A stretch of 64,000 nucleotides of DNA from positions 1,116,001-1,180,000 of the forward strand of contig NZ_CP146350.1 of assembly GCF_037055355.1 (NCBI RefSeq). Direction: 5' to 3'. The translations under genes were made by a program, and so were the position numbers. Every line of letters begins with the position of its first letter. The stretch's first letter is position 1. Positions 20,604 through 29,825 of this stretch are shown here, piece by piece. Origin of the DNA: Streptomyces sp. DG1A-41. GTDB lineage: Bacteria > Actinomycetota > Actinomycetes > Streptomycetales > Streptomycetaceae. Under the pieces are notes generated by a model that was not told the DNA's origin, did no database searches, and was given only the letters and a program-made list of their open reading frames with translations.

Positions 20604-22142
20604 ATGCTGTTGCACCGGCTGGCCCGAGTGTCCCAGGAGGTCGCCGCCACCTCGGCGCGGTCCCGGAAGACGGCCCTGCTCGCGGAGCTCTTCCGGGACG
20701 CGGAGGCGGACGACGTGCCGATCGTCATCCCGTACCTGGCGGGCCGGCTGCCGCAGGGCCGGATCGGCGTCGGCTGGAAGGTGCTGAGCCGCCCGGTCGC
20801 CCCCGCCGCCGAGCCGGGCCTGACCGTGCGGGAGGTGGACGCCCTCCTGTCGGAGCTGGCCAAGGTGTCCGGCCCCGGCTCCCAGGCGGAACGGGCCCGG
20901 CTGGTCGGCGAGTTGATGGGCGCGGCGACCGTGGACGAGCAGCGGTTCCTGATCGGGCTGCTCACCGGCGAGGTGCGGCAGGGCGCGCTGGACGCCGTCG
21001 CGGTCGAGGGACTGGCCCAGGCGACCGGGGCGCCCCCGGCGGACGTACGACGGGCCGTGATGCTCGCCGGCTCCCTCCAGGCGGTCGCCGAGGCGCTGCT
21101 CGCGGACGGCCCCGCCGCCCTGGACCGCTTTCGCCTCACCGTGGGCCGCCCGGTCTGGCCGATGCTGGCGCACAGCGCCTCCTCGGTCGCCGAGGCGGTG
21201 GACAAGCTCGGCGCCTGCGCGGTCGAGGAGAAGCTGGACGGCATCCGCGTCCAGGTGCACCGGGACGGCGCCACCGTACGGCTGTACACCCGCACCCTCG
21301 ACGACATCACCGACCGCCTGCCCGAAGTGACGGCGGCGGCGCTGGAGTTGCGGGGCGAGCGGTTCATCCTGGACGGCGAGGTGATCTCCTTCGACGAGGA
21401 CGGCCGCCCCCGCTCGTTCCAGGAGACCGCCGGTCGCGTCGGCTCGCGCACGGACGTGGCGACGGCGGCACGTGCTGTGCCGGTCTCCCCCGTCTTCTTC
21501 GACGCGCTGTCGGTCGACGGCCACGACCTGCTCGACCTGCCGTTCGCCGAGCGGCACGCCGAGCTGGCCCGGCTGGTCCCCGAGCCGATGCGGGTGCGCC
21601 GCACGACGGTGTCCGGCCCGGACGACCTGCCCACGGCGGAGGAGTTTCTCGCCGAGACCCTGAAGCGTGGCCACGAGGGCGTCGTCGCCAAGGCGCTGGA
21701 CGCCCCCTACAGCGCGGGCCGGCGCGGGGCGTCCTGGCTGAAGGTCAAGCCCGTCCACACCCTCGACCTGGTCGTCCTGGCCGCCGAGTGGGGCCACGGC
21801 CGCCGCACCGGCAAGCTCTCCAACCTCCACCTGGGCGCCCGCACCGCCGACGGCGGCCTCGCCATGCTCGGCAAGACCTTCAAGGGCATGACCGACGCGA
21901 TGCTGACCTGGCAGACCGAAAGGCTCCGGCGGCTCGCCGTCGACGACAACGGCCACGTCGTGACCGTACGCCCGGAACTCGTCGTCGAGATCGCCTACGA
22001 CGGCCTCCAGCGCTCCACCCGCTACCCGGCCGGCGTCACCCTGCGCTTCGCCCGCGTGGTCCGCTACCGGGAGGACAAGCGCCCCGAGGACGCCGACACG
22101 GTGGAGACGCTGCTGGCCGCGCATCCGGAGGCGGGCCCGTGA
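20604..22142 (+). CDS. lig: ATP-dependent DNA ligase
   Basis: A 512-residue ligase that joins nicked DNA using ATP. N-terminal DNA-binding domain (about 1-180), then the nucleotidyltransferase motif I EEKLDGIR with the adenylated lysine at K210, motif III-like ILDGEVIS, motif IV EGVVAKALDAPY, and motif V WLKVKP, followed by an OB-fold. This is the LigI-like actinobacterial type without fused repair domains. Start ATG 20604 matches where relatives begin; an in-frame ATG at 20589 is possible. Overlaps the NUDIX gene start by GTGA, suggesting a shared repair-related operon. Confidence 0.95.
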   Translation: MLLHRLARVSQEVAATSARSRKTALLAELFRDAEADDVPIVIPYLAGRLPQGRIGVGWKVLSRPVAPAAEPGLTVREVDALLSELAKVSGPGSQAERARLVGELMGAATVDEQRFLIGLLTGEVRQGALDAVAVEGLAQATGAPPADVRRAVMLAGSLQAVAEALLADGPAALDRFRLTVGRPVWPMLAHSASSVAEAVDKLGACAVEEKLDGIRVQVHRDGATVRLYTRTLDDITDRLPEVTAAALELRGERFILDGEVISFDEDGRPRSFQETAGRVGSRTDVATAARAVPVSPVFFDALSVDGHDLLDLPFAERHAELARLVPEPMRVRRTTVSGPDDLPTAEEFLAETLKRGHEGVVAKALDAPYSAGRRGASWLKVKPVHTLDLVVLAAEWGHGRRTGKLSNLHLGARTADGGLAMLGKTFKGMTDAMLTWQTERLRRLAVDDNGHVVTVRPELVVEIAYDGLQRSTRYPAGVTLRFARVVRYREDKRPEDADTVETLLAAHPEAGP

Positions 22143-22597
22143 AGCGCAGTGCCGGCCTGTTGCTCTTCCACCACACCGACGACGGCCTCGAAGTGCTGCT
22201 CGGCCACATGGGCGGCCCGTTCTTCGCCCGGCGCGACGCCGGGGCGTGGACCATCCCCAAGGGCGAGTACGAGCCCGACGAGTCCGCCTGGGCGGCCGCT
22301 CGACGTGAGTTCGAGGAGGAACTGGGGCTGCCCCCGCCCGACGGCGAAACCCTCGCCCTGGGCGAGGTGCGGCAGACAGGCGGCAAGATCGTTACGGCCT
22401 GGGCGATCGAGGCGGACCTGGACCCGGCGACGATCGCGCCCGGCACGTTCCGGATGGAGTGGCCGCCGAGGTCGGGACGGCTCCAGGAGTTCCCCGAGCT
22501 GGACCGGGTGGCGTGGTTCGGCCTCGACCGGGGCCGCGAGGTGATCGTCAAGGCGCAGGCGGCGTTTCTCGACCGCCTGGCGGAGCACTCGCCCTGA
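22139..22597 (+). CDS. NUDIX hydrolase
   Basis: A 152-residue NUDIX protein starting at GTG 22139, which overlaps the ligase stop. Begins with the SAGLLLFHH strand and has WTIPKGEYEPDE followed by the catalytic helix AAARREFEEELGL (NUDIX box REFEEELGL) around residues 40-65. The family includes predicted NTP pyrophosphohydrolases with a WxxPKG entry, related to MutT/RppH types. Coupling to a DNA ligase suggests sanitation of damaged nucleotides or of adenylated by-products. Substrate unknown. Confidence 0.92.
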   Translation: MKRSAGLLLFHHTDDGLEVLLGHMGGPFFARRDAGAWTIPKGEYEPDESAWAAARREFEEELGLPPPDGETLALGEVRQTGGKIVTAWAIEADLDPATIAPGTFRMEWPPRSGRLQEFPELDRVAWFGLDRGREVIVKAQAAFLDRLAEHSP

Positions 22598-22673
22598 GGG
22601 GACGCTCCCGCGTTGCGGTCCCCTCCGCCGCGCGGGAAGGTCGAACTGCAGCCCGCACCGAGGGAGGTCAGCC

Positions 22674-24060
22674 ATGCCCATCGCAACGGTGAACCCGGCG
22701 AACGGCGAGACGCTCAAGACGTACGAGGCCATGGGCGAGGAGGAGATCGAAGCGCCGGCTCCAGCTCGCGGAGGCCACGTTCCGCACGTACCGGACGACG
22801 ACGTTCGACGAGCGCGCCCGGCTGATGAGGAAGGCCGCCGACCTCCTCGACGAGGACCAGCAGGACATCGCCCGTGTGATGACCACCGAGATGGGCAAGC
22901 CGGTCCAGCAGGCCCGGGCCGAGGCGGCGAAGTGCGCCAAGGCGATGCGCTGGTACGCCGACCACGCCGAGGAACTGCTCGCCGTGGAGGAGCCCTCCGA
23001 CACCGACGTGAAGGACTCCGGCGCCTCGCGCGTGCGGGTGCGCTACCGGCCCCTGGGCCCGGTGCTGGCGGTCATGCCGTGGAACTTCCCGCTGTGGCAG
23101 GTGGTCCGCTTCGCCGCGCCCGCGCTGATGGCGGGGAACGTGGGCCTGCTCAAGCACTCCTCGAACGTCCCCCAGACCGCCCTCTACCTGGAGGACCTGT
23201 TCCACCGGGCGGGCTTCACCGAGGGCTGCTTCCAGACCCTGCTGATCGGCTCCGCCGCGGTCGACGACATCCTGCGTGACGAGCGGGTCAGGGCGGCCAC
23301 CCTCACCGGCAGCGAGCCCGCGGGCCGCGCGGTCGCCTCCACCGCCGGGGAGATGGTCAAGAAGACGGTGCTGGAGCTGGGCGGCAGCGACCCCTTCGTC
23401 GTCATGCCCTCCGCCGACATCGACCGGGCCGCGAAGGTCGCGGTGACGGCGCGGGTGCAGAACACCGGGCAGTCCTGCATCGCCGCCAAGCGGTTCATCG
23501 TGCACACGGACGTCTACGACGCTTTCGCCGAGCGTTTCGCCGAGGGCATGAGGGCGCTGAAGGTCGGCGACCCGATGGCTGAGGACACCGAGGTCGGGCC
23601 GCTCTCCAGCGAGCAGGGGCTGCGCGATCTGGAGGAGCTGGTCGACGACGCGGTGCGCAGCGGTGCGGAGCTGCTGTGCGGTGGCGAACGGCCGGACGGG
23701 CCCGGCTGGTACTACGCGCCGACCATCCTCGCCGGCATCACCCGGGAGATGCGCATCCACCGGGAGGAGGCGTTCGGACCGGTCGCGACGCTGTACCGGG
23801 CGGCCGATCTGGACGAGGCCGTGCTGATCGCGAACGACTCGCCGTTCGGGCTGAGCTCGAACGTGTGGACGCGGGACGAGGCAGAGGTGGACCGGTTCGT
23901 CCGTGATCTGGAGGCGGGCGGTGTGTACGTCAACGGGATGACGGCCTCCCACCCGGCGTTCCCGTTCGGCGGAGTGAAGCGGTCCGGTTATGGGCGTGAG
24001 CTGTCCGGGCACGGAATCCGCGAGTTCTGCAACATCACCACTGTTTGGCATGGTGCGTGA
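22674..24060 (+). pseudogene. gabD: Succinate-semialdehyde/aldehyde dehydrogenase, frameshifted near the N-terminus
   Basis: The gene begins at ATG 22674 (GGGAGGTC upstream) with PIATVNPANGETLKTYEAMG, then the frame breaks at about 22750: the sequence reads GAAG where GAG followed by CGC CGG CTC CAG would continue the family pattern, so one extra A. The remaining about 430 codons are intact in the new frame and contain PWNFPLWQ, the NAD-binding GSEPAGRAV, ELGGSDPFVV with catalytic glutamate, and GQSCIAAKR with catalytic cysteine. It would oxidise an aldehyde such as succinate semialdehyde to the acid. A rescue start at ATG 22825 would lose the first 50 residues. Sequencing error is a real alternative. 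Confidence 0.88.
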
Positions 24061-24085
24061 GTGTTGCGGGGCTACGATCCCGTCT

Positions 24086-24322
24086 GTGAACCGCGAAGTG
24101 ACTCTGCCTCTGATCGTCGACGACCGCGGGACCTTGCAGGTGGCTGCGGCCGATGTCAGCAAGCTGTTGCGGACGGTGGGGGGTCGATGGGTGCGGCTTG
24201 TCGAGGCCGGGGAGTCAGGGCTCGACGAGGACACGGTCGCCGAGTTGGCCATTGAGCTGGCGAAGCTGGCCGATCGGATCGACGTGGCCTGCATCGCGCA
24301 CAGCAGTGGGGGTGGGACGTAG
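24086..24322 (+). CDS. DUF6213 family small protein
   Basis: A 78-residue protein beginning at GTG 24086 with NREVTLPLIVDDRGTLQV. It matches the DUF6213 family of small Streptomyces proteins of unknown function: a beta-rich first half and an acidic helix (DEDTVAELAIELAKLADRID). There is no Shine-Dalgarno. A TACGAT box (24073-24078) ends 7 bases before the GTG, so the transcript may be leaderless. The gene ends in front of a dispersed terminator-like repeat shared with the convergent TenA-like gene. Confidence 0.78.
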   Translation: MNREVTLPLIVDDRGTLQVAAADVSKLLRTVGGRWVRLVEAGESGLDEDTVAELAIELAKLADRIDVACIAHSSGGGT

Positions 24323-24345
24323 CAGCGGCGCTGCGGGTGCGTCGT

Positions 24346-24404
24346 GGCTTGTCGCGCCCACGCGGCGGAGCCGCACGTCAAGTACGGTTCCGCGCCCCTA
24401 AAGG
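24346..24404. repeat. Dispersed 59-bp terminator-like repeat, copy A
   Basis: Matches 27797-27855 at about 48 of 59 positions, core CGCGCCCACGCGGCGGAGCC. It lies between two converging genes and contains GCGGCGGAGCCGC-type symmetry plus GCGCCCCTAAAGGGGC. Both copies occupy convergent gene ends, which suggests a mobile or amplified terminator unit. Confidence 0.75.
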
Positions 24405-25066
24405 GGCATGTCCCCCAGCGTCGACCAGAAGCTCGCCTCGTACACCTGAAGTAGGCGACCGTGTTCGTGTGCTCGTTTCTCGTCGAGACGGCCGGCGTCC
24501 AGAGCCGCCTGCACCGCCGCTGTCGCCATCTCGTCCAGCTCGGCGGACGGCTCCGCGAAGAAGTCGAAGAAGGCGCACGCCTCCTGCGTGAAGCCGTAAT
24601 GGGCACGCAGTGCCTCGGCGATCGTCGTGCAGTAGCCGCCCCACGCGGAGAAGTTGGCGGTCAGGGCCAGGACGACGTCCGCCGGTGAGGCGTTGAGGGC
24701 CAGCCAGGCGACGTACGCGGGGTAGGCCTGGCAGCCCGGGAGCGGCTCGTACGCCGCCGTCCGCGTCTCGGTCACGCCGCACGCGTGTGCGAACGACGAC
24801 AACCGCTCCTCCGCCAGCGCCTCGCCCTCCGCGAGGGTCCTGAAGAAGGCCGCGGCCTCCGGATCGGTCGCGAGGGAGCGCTCCGCAAGATGCAGGAAGG
24901 CGCGGCGGTCCGCGGGAATCACCCAGGACTGTTCCAGGGCGAGCGCGGCGAGGGTGGAGCTGGGGGCCTCGCCACGGGCGATCCGGGGGACCAAGGGGTT
25001 GGACTGCGGGTCCGGGGCGAGTTCGGCTGTGGTGGTCGTCAGCAGGTCCCGGGCCGTCTGCGTCAT
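24398..25066 (-). CDS. TenA/PqqC-like protein
   Basis: A 222-residue all-helical protein of the haem-oxygenase-like fold, with GGAGG at 25072-25076 before ATG 25066. Motif-like blocks: PLVPRIARGEAPSSTLAALALEQSWVIPADRRAF, FFRTLAEGEALAEE, and YPAYVAWLALNASPADVVLALTANFSAWGGYC (positions given by content). The TenA/Thi-4 group includes thiaminase II and diiron oxidases, but the thiaminase catalytic cysteine cannot be assigned with confidence, so the activity is open. Its 3' end lies in the dispersed repeat shared with the convergent DUF6213 gene. Confidence 0.75.
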   Translation of the reverse strand: MTQTARDLLTTTTAELAPDPQSNPLVPRIARGEAPSSTLAALALEQSWVIPADRRAFLHLAERSLATDPEAAAFFRTLAEGEALAEERLSSFAHACGVTETRTAAYEPLPGCQAYPAYVAWLALNASPADVVLALTANFSAWGGYCTTIAEALRAHYGFTQEACAFFDFFAEPSAELDEMATAAVQAALDAGRLDEKRAHEHGRLLQVYEASFWSTLGDMPL

Positions 25067-25282
25067 CGCGTCCTCCGTCGTGGCGGTGTCAGGACGAGCC
25101 TGGCACGGCGTCCCAGATACGAAGTAGTCCGGCGCGAGATCGGCGGCCCGCCGGGGGATCGTGGGTGGACCACCCTCTGGGGCGAACCACGTTCCGACCG
25201 GGGGGCGAAGGGCCTTCCGGGAGGCGAAAGCAGGCACGGTACATGGCGACTTTGTGCGGACCCTCGGTGTCGGTTGGAGCAC

Positions 25283-25706
25283 GTGATCACGAGGGAGGAG
25301 ACGCTGGAGCCGGCGCGTGAGCGCCACACCGACCACCCCCAACCGCCGTCGGCCCTCCGGCTCATCGAGAACGCCGGTGTGCGCACGCGGCACATCGTGC
25401 AACCGCGACGACGCCGAGCTGCTCACCACCGGCATCGACCTGATCATCTACGTGTCGTGCACGGGCTTCATGATGCCCTCGCTCCTTCGACCCGACCACC
25501 CGGCAGCTGCCGATCGCCCAGCTGGGCTGCGGGGCCGGCGGCGCGGCGATCAACCGGGCCCACGACTTCTGCCCGGCCTGTCCCGAGGCCAACGCGCTGA
25601 TCGTGGCCTGCGGGTTCTGCTCGCTGTGCTACCAGCCCGCCGACTTCGGTGTCGGCTCGCTGCTGTCGAACGGACGCGCCTGCTGTTCGACGACGGCGGC
25701 GCCCAG
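25283..25706 (+). pseudogene. rppA: Remnant of type III polyketide synthase (THN synthase, RppA-like)
   Basis: Fragments of a chalcone-synthase-family enzyme appear in order but in three frames: ITREETLEPARE, ALRLIENAGVRTRHIVQP, then after a deletion DLIIYVSCTGFMMPSL, then FDPTTRQLPIAQLGC with GGAAINRAHDF, ALIVACGFCSLCYQPADF and GVGSLLSNG, and finally LLFDDGGAQ, which fits the far C-terminus. At least three segments are missing, including about 140 residues with the catalytic His/Asn region. RppA makes 1,3,6,8-tetrahydroxynaphthalene from five malonyl-CoA, the precursor of flaviolin and brown pigment. The accompanying P450 and quinone monooxygenase genes seen in relatives are not present. Confidence 0.9.
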
Positions 25707-25723
25707 GCGCCGCTCAGGCACCG

Positions 25724-26950
25724 TCAGCGGATGGGCACACCGGCGAGGGTGCGCGCGATGACCAGGCGCTGGATCTCGCTCGTACCCTCGAAGATCGTGT
25801 AGATCGCCGCGTCGCGGTGCATCCGCTCGACCGGGTACTCCCTGGTGTAGCCGTTGCCGCCCAGGATCTGGATCGCCTGGGCCGTGACGTCCTTGGCCGT
25901 CTCGCTCGCGAACAGCTTGGACATCGAGCCCTCGGCCGCCGTGAACGGCTTGCCGTTGACCGCCATCCAGGAGGCGCGCCAGACCAGGAGCCGGGCCGCG
26001 TCGATGGACGTGCGCATGTCGGCGAGCTGGAACGCCACACCCTGGTTGTCGATGATCGGCCGCCCGAACTGCTCGCGGGTCTTGGCGTAGTCGAGGGCGA
26101 CCTCGTACGCGGCCCGGGCCGTACCGACCGCCATGGCCCCGACCGCCGGGCGCGACGCCTCGAACGTGGCCATCGCCGCGTTCTTCACTCGTTCCCCGCC
26201 CTGCTTGGCCTTCTCCCGGGCCCGGGCGAGCCGCTCGTCCAGCTTCTCCTTGCCGCCGAGCAGACAGGAGCCGGGGACGCGCACGTTGTCCAGGATGACC
26301 TCGGCGGTGTGCGAGGCGCGGATGCCGTGCTTCTTGAACTTCTGCCCCTGGGAGAGCCCCGGCGTGCCCGGCGGGATGATGAAGGAGGCGTGGCCCTTGG
26401 AGCCGAGCTCCGGGTCGACCACCGCGACCACGACATGGACGTTGGCGATACCGCCGTTGGTCGCCCAGGTCTTGGTGCCGTTGATCACCCATTCGTCCTT
26501 GGCCTCGTCGTACACGGCCCGGGTGCGCATGGAGGCCACGTCGGAGCCGGCGTCGGGCTCGGAGGAGCAGAACGCGGCGACCTTGACATCGTTGACATCG
26601 CCGTACATCTGCGGGATCCAGATGCCGATCTGCTCCTCGGTGCCGTTGGCGAGGACGCCGACGGCGGCCAGACCGGTGCCGACGATGGACAGGGCGATGC
26701 CCGCGTCGCCCCAGAACAGCTCCTCCATCGCCATGGGGATGCCGAGGCCGGTGGGGTCGAAGTACTGCTGGGCGTAGAAGTCCAAGGAGTAGATGCCGAC
26801 CTTGGCGGCCTCCTGGATGACCGGCCAGGGAGTCTCCTCACGCTCGTCCCATTCGGCGGCCGCGGGGCGGATCACATCGGCCGCGAAGCCGTGCAGCCAG
26901 TCCCGGACCTCCTGCTGTTCGTCGTTGAGCTCCATGGTGAACTCGGCCAT
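25724..26950 (-). CDS. Acyl-CoA dehydrogenase
   Basis: A 408-residue acyl-CoA dehydrogenase with GGAGGGG before ATG 26950. Motifs: [49 protein letters not shown], the FAD motif [41 protein letters not shown], and catalytic glutamate region [12 protein letters not shown] (the usual ThrGluxxxIle pattern). It would carry out the first oxidation of fatty acyl-CoA beta-oxidation. Divergent from a TetR gene with palindromic sites between them, so TetR control is likely. Its 3' end abuts the decayed rppA. Confidence 0.95.
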   Translation of the reverse strand: MAEFTMELNDEQQEVRDWLHGFAADVIRPAAAEWDEREETPWPVIQEAAKVGIYSLDFYAQQYFDPTGLGIPMAMEELFWGDAGIALSIVGTGLAAVGVLANGTEEQIGIWIPQMYGDVNDVKVAAFCSSEPDAGSDVASMRTRAVYDEAKDEWVINGTKTWATNGGIANVHVVVAVVDPELGSKGHASFIIPPGTPGLSQGQKFKKHGIRASHTAEVILDNVRVPGSCLLGGKEKLDERLARAREKAKQGGERVKNAAMATFEASRPAVGAMAVGTARAAYEVALDYAKTREQFGRPIIDNQGVAFQLADMRTSIDAARLLVWRASWMAVNGKPFTAAEGSMSKLFASETAKDVTAQAIQILGGNGYTREYPVERMHRDAAIYTIFEGTSEIQRLVIARTLAGVPIR

Positions 26951-26978
26951 GTCGTCCCCTCCAGCGGCACACGTACAG

Positions 26979-27044
26979 GTTACTTACGGTAACACCAGTC
27001 TGTTACCGACGGGTAGCCGAAGTCAACTCCTACCGACCGGTCGG
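26979..27044. promoter_or_regulatory. Cluster of palindromic operators between acyl-CoA dehydrogenase and tetR
   Basis: Three inverted repeats: GTTAC-TTACG-GTAAC (26979-26993), a weaker GTTAC-CGACG-GGTAG (27002-27016), and the perfect CCGACCGGTCGG (27033-27044). All lie between the divergent genes, so the TetR protein probably represses one or both promoters and senses an acyl-CoA. Which site is used is not known. Confidence 0.6.
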
Positions 27045-27122
27045 CACCCGTTCGATGTCTGGGGCATCTTTGAGTGTTAGTTTGCGCAGGCGTCATCGAA
27101 TCAGCACGGGTGGGGAGAGCAC

Positions 27123-27767
27123 ATGGACACCACGCAGCGGACCGACCAGCAACGGTCCGCCGACCGCCGACGGCGTGAGCTGCTGGAAGCCGCCGACCGA
27201 GTGGTGCTGCGCGACGGTCCGCAGGCCTCGATGAACGCGATCGCCGCGGAAGCGGGGATCACCAAGCCGATTCTGTACCGGCACTTCGGCGACAAGGGCG
27301 GACTTTACGCGGCCCTTGCCAAGCGGCACACGGACGCGCTGCTGGACTCGCTGCGGGCGGCGCTGGACGCGCCGGCGGAGAGACGGGAGCGGGTCGAGGC
27401 GACGCTGGACACGTATCTCGCGGCGATCGAGGCGCGGCCTCAGGTGTACCGGTTCCTGATGCATCCGGCGGAGGGGAGCCAGCCGGGGGATCAGGGGTTC
27501 GATGTCGGCAAGCACAGTGCGCCGTTGTTGCGGCGGATGGGCGAGGAACTCGCGCAGGTCATCGAGGAGCGGCTGGATCTCGGGCCTGGTGGGCAGCAGC
27601 TGGCGCGGGTGTGGGGGCACGGGATCGTCGGCATGATGCATGCCGCCGGGGATTGGTGGCTGGGGGAACGGCCTTGTTCTCGCGCCGAGTTGGTGCGGAG
27701 TCTGGCTGATCTGTTGTGGGGGCGGCTTGCGGCGGCCGGGGACAGGATGGGCGGTCCGGGGTTCTGA
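27123..27767 (+). CDS. TetR-family regulator (probably of fatty-acid oxidation)
   Basis: A 214-residue TetR protein. Residues about 14-62 form the DNA-binding domain (RRELLEAADRVVLRDG, ASMNAIAAEAGITKPILYRHFGDK as two blocks), the rest a helical ligand-binding domain including YRFLMHPAEG and GIVGMMHAAGDWWL. ATG 27123 follows GGGGAG at about 27112. The location facing an acyl-CoA dehydrogenase, with shared operators, suggests an acyl-CoA-responsive repressor. It ends before the second copy of the dispersed terminator-like repeat. Confidence 0.93.
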   Translation: MDTTQRTDQQRSADRRRRELLEAADRVVLRDGPQASMNAIAAEAGITKPILYRHFGDKGGLYAALAKRHTDALLDSLRAALDAPAERRERVEATLDTYLAAIEARPQVYRFLMHPAEGSQPGDQGFDVGKHSAPLLRRMGEELAQVIEERLDLGPGGQQLARVWGHGIVGMMHAAGDWWLGERPCSRAELVRSLADLLWGRLAAAGDRMGGPGF

Positions 27768-27796
27768 CGGTCGTGTTCCGTCTGCCCGCCGGTGGG

Positions 27797-27855
27797 GGCT
27801 GTTCGCGCCCACGCGGCGGAGCCGCATATCGAACACGGCCCCGCGCCCCTGGAGG
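27797..27855. repeat. Dispersed 59-bp terminator-like repeat, copy B
   Basis: Second copy of the element at 24346-24404, again between convergent genes (tetR and peptide deformylase). Differences cluster in the centre (CATATCGAACACGGCC against CACGTCAAGTACGGTT). Confidence 0.75.
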
Positions 27856-27864
27856 CCAAGACAC

Positions 27865-28404
27865 TCACCGGCGCCAAGAGGCCCGGGCCACCTGTCGCAT
27901 CAGCTTGCGGTGGCGCCAGCCTGTCAAGTGGTCCGCGTAGATGCGGCCCTCCACGTGGTCGTACTCGTGCTGGAGGCAACGGGCGAAGAAGCCCGTGCCG
28001 TGGATGGTGATCGGGGCGCCGGTCACCGTGAAGCCCTCGACCACCGCGTGATCGTAACGTTCCGTGGCCGCTTCCAGGCCCGGCAGGGACAGGCAGCCCT
28101 CCGGGCCCCGGATCACCACTCCGTCCGCCTCGACCAGGCGCGGGTTCACCACGTGGCCGAGGTGCCGGACGTCCTCGTCGTCGGGGCAGTCGTAGACGAA
28201 GATCCGCAGCGGCTCGCCGATCTGGTTGGCGGCCAGGCCAACGCCCTGGGCGGCGTACATGGTCGCGAACAAGTCCTCGACGAGGCGGGCCAGTTCAGGG
28301 CCGAAGTGGGTGACCTCCGCGCAGGGTGTGTGCAGGAGCGGGTCGCCGTGCAGCGTGAGGGGTCTCACGTGGCCGTGGGCGCCGGGGATGGAGCTGTTTC
28401 GCAT
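27865..28404 (-). CDS. def: Peptide deformylase
   Basis: A 179-residue metalloenzyme removing the N-formyl group from nascent proteins. The three family motifs are intact: GVGLAANQIG (about 54-63), EGCLS with metal ligand C104, and QHEYDH with H146, catalytic E147 and H150. ATG 28404 is chosen because homology begins soon after; upstream in-frame codons read through a non-coding region. Streptomyces carry several def paralogues, and this one is not linked to fmt or priA, so it is probably an accessory deformylase. Divergent from murT across 159 bp. Confidence 0.95.
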   Translation of the reverse strand: MRNSSIPGAHGHVRPLTLHGDPLLHTPCAEVTHFGPELARLVEDLFATMYAAQGVGLAANQIGEPLRIFVYDCPDDEDVRHLGHVVNPRLVEADGVVIRGPEGCLSLPGLEAATERYDHAVVEGFTVTGAPITIHGTGFFARCLQHEYDHVEGRIYADHLTGWRHRKLMRQVARASWRR

Positions 28405-28563
28405 GGCGGCAAGAGTAAGGTCCCTGTCATTCCGCGCCTCCCGCACGAGTTCACCACAGTGCCGCGGTTCGGGAGTGCTAATGGATCTCGATAGGCTGAG
28501 GTCCACACCACGTGGCCGTCAGGCTTCAAGGCGCGGCGCGTACGCAAGGAGGATCGAGAACTG

Positions 28564-29802
28564 ATGGCAGGCAACTCGGACCCGCTCTCGCCGCGGGCCA
28601 AGCTGGCCGTGACCGCGGGCAAGGCGGTCGCGGCGGCATCACGCGCCGCGGGGCGCGGCAGCGGTTCGGTGATCGGCGGCCGGGTGGCGCTCAAGCTCGA
28701 CCCCGACCTCCTCGCCCGGCTCGCCCAGAACCTGGACGTGATCCTGGTCTCCGCGACGAACGGCAAGACCACGACCACCCGGCTCATCGCCGAGGCCCTG
28801 CGCGCGGCGGGGCCCGTCGTCTCCAACGCGCTCGGCGCCAACATGCCGGCCGGCATCACCTCGGCGCTCGCGGGCAACTCGGACGCCCGGTACGGCGTGA
28901 TCGAGGTCGACGAGAAGTATCTCGCCGGCGTCGCCCGGGACACCGCGCCGAAGTGCATCGCACTGCTCAACCTCTCCCGCGACCAGCTCGACCGCGCCGC
29001 CGAGACCCGCATGCTCGCCGAGAACTGGCGGGAGGGACTCGCCGGTTCCAAGGCCGTGGTCGTGGCCAACTGCGACGACCCGCTGGTGGTGTGGGCCGCG
29101 TCCTCCTCCCCCAATGTGATCTGGGTGGCCGCCGGGCAGATGTGGAAGGACGACGCCTGGTCCTGCCCGTCCTGCGGTGGCGTGATGCAGCGCCCGGGCG
29201 ACGACTGGTACTGCGGTGAGTGCGGCTTCCGCCGTCCGACGCCGAGCTGGGCGCTCTCCGGCGACCACGTGCTGGACCCGCACGGCTCCGCCTGGCCGAT
29301 CCACCTCCAGCTGCCCGGCCGCGCCAACAAGGCCAACGCCGCCTCCTCGGCCGCCGTCGCCGCCGTGTTCGGCGTGCCGCCGCAGGTCGCGCTGGAGCGC
29401 ATGTACCAGGTGCAGGCGGTGGCCGGGCGGTACGACGTCGTCCAGTTCCAGGGCCGTGATCTCAGACTTTTGCTGGCGAAGAACCCGGCCGGCTGGCTGG
29501 AGACGTTCTCCCTGATCGACCCGCCGCCCGCCCCGGTCATCCTGTCCGTGAACGCGCGTTCCGCCGACGGCACCGACACCTCGTGGCTTTGGGACGTCGA
29601 CTACACGCGTCTGACGGGCCACCCGATCTGCGTCGTCGGCGACCGGCGACTGGACCTCGCGGTGCGCCTGGAGGTCGCCGACCAGCACTTCCAGGTCTAC
29701 GAGAACCTCGATCAGGCCGTGCAGGCGTGCCCGCCGGGCCGGATCGAGGTCATCGCCAACTACACGGCGTTCCAGGATTTGCGCCGCCGGGTCGGCAATT
29801 GA
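28564..29802 (+). CDS. murT: Lipid II isoglutaminyl synthase, MurT subunit
   Basis: A 412-residue Mur-ligase-like protein. ATP loop SATNGKTTTTR at residues 63-73, and a zinc ribbon unique to MurT with C201, C204, C217 and C220 (CPSC...CGEC), followed by the C-terminal DUF1727 domain. With GatD it amidates the D-glutamate of lipid II stem peptide to D-isoglutamine using glutamine-derived ammonia and ATP, needed for normal peptidoglycan crosslinking. AGGAGG lies about 10 bases before ATG. GatD follows after 23 bp. Confidence 0.96.
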   Translation: MAGNSDPLSPRAKLAVTAGKAVAAASRAAGRGSGSVIGGRVALKLDPDLLARLAQNLDVILVSATNGKTTTTRLIAEALRAAGPVVSNALGANMPAGITSALAGNSDARYGVIEVDEKYLAGVARDTAPKCIALLNLSRDQLDRAAETRMLAENWREGLAGSKAVVVANCDDPLVVWAASSSPNVIWVAAGQMWKDDAWSCPSCGGVMQRPGDDWYCGECGFRRPTPSWALSGDHVLDPHGSAWPIHLQLPGRANKANAASSAAVAAVFGVPPQVALERMYQVQAVAGRYDVVQFQGRDLRLLLAKNPAGWLETFSLIDPPPAPVILSVNARSADGTDTSWLWDVDYTRLTGHPICVVGDRRLDLAVRLEVADQHFQVYENLDQAVQACPPGRIEVIANYTAFQDLRRRVGN

Positions 29803-29825
29803 GCACGAGACGTCAGGGGACTTTT

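Noticed and set aside
19196..22138. Very long open frame on the plus strand across three real genes
   Set aside because: It is Arg/Gly-rich shadow coding; only its last part from GTG 22139 is the NUDIX gene.
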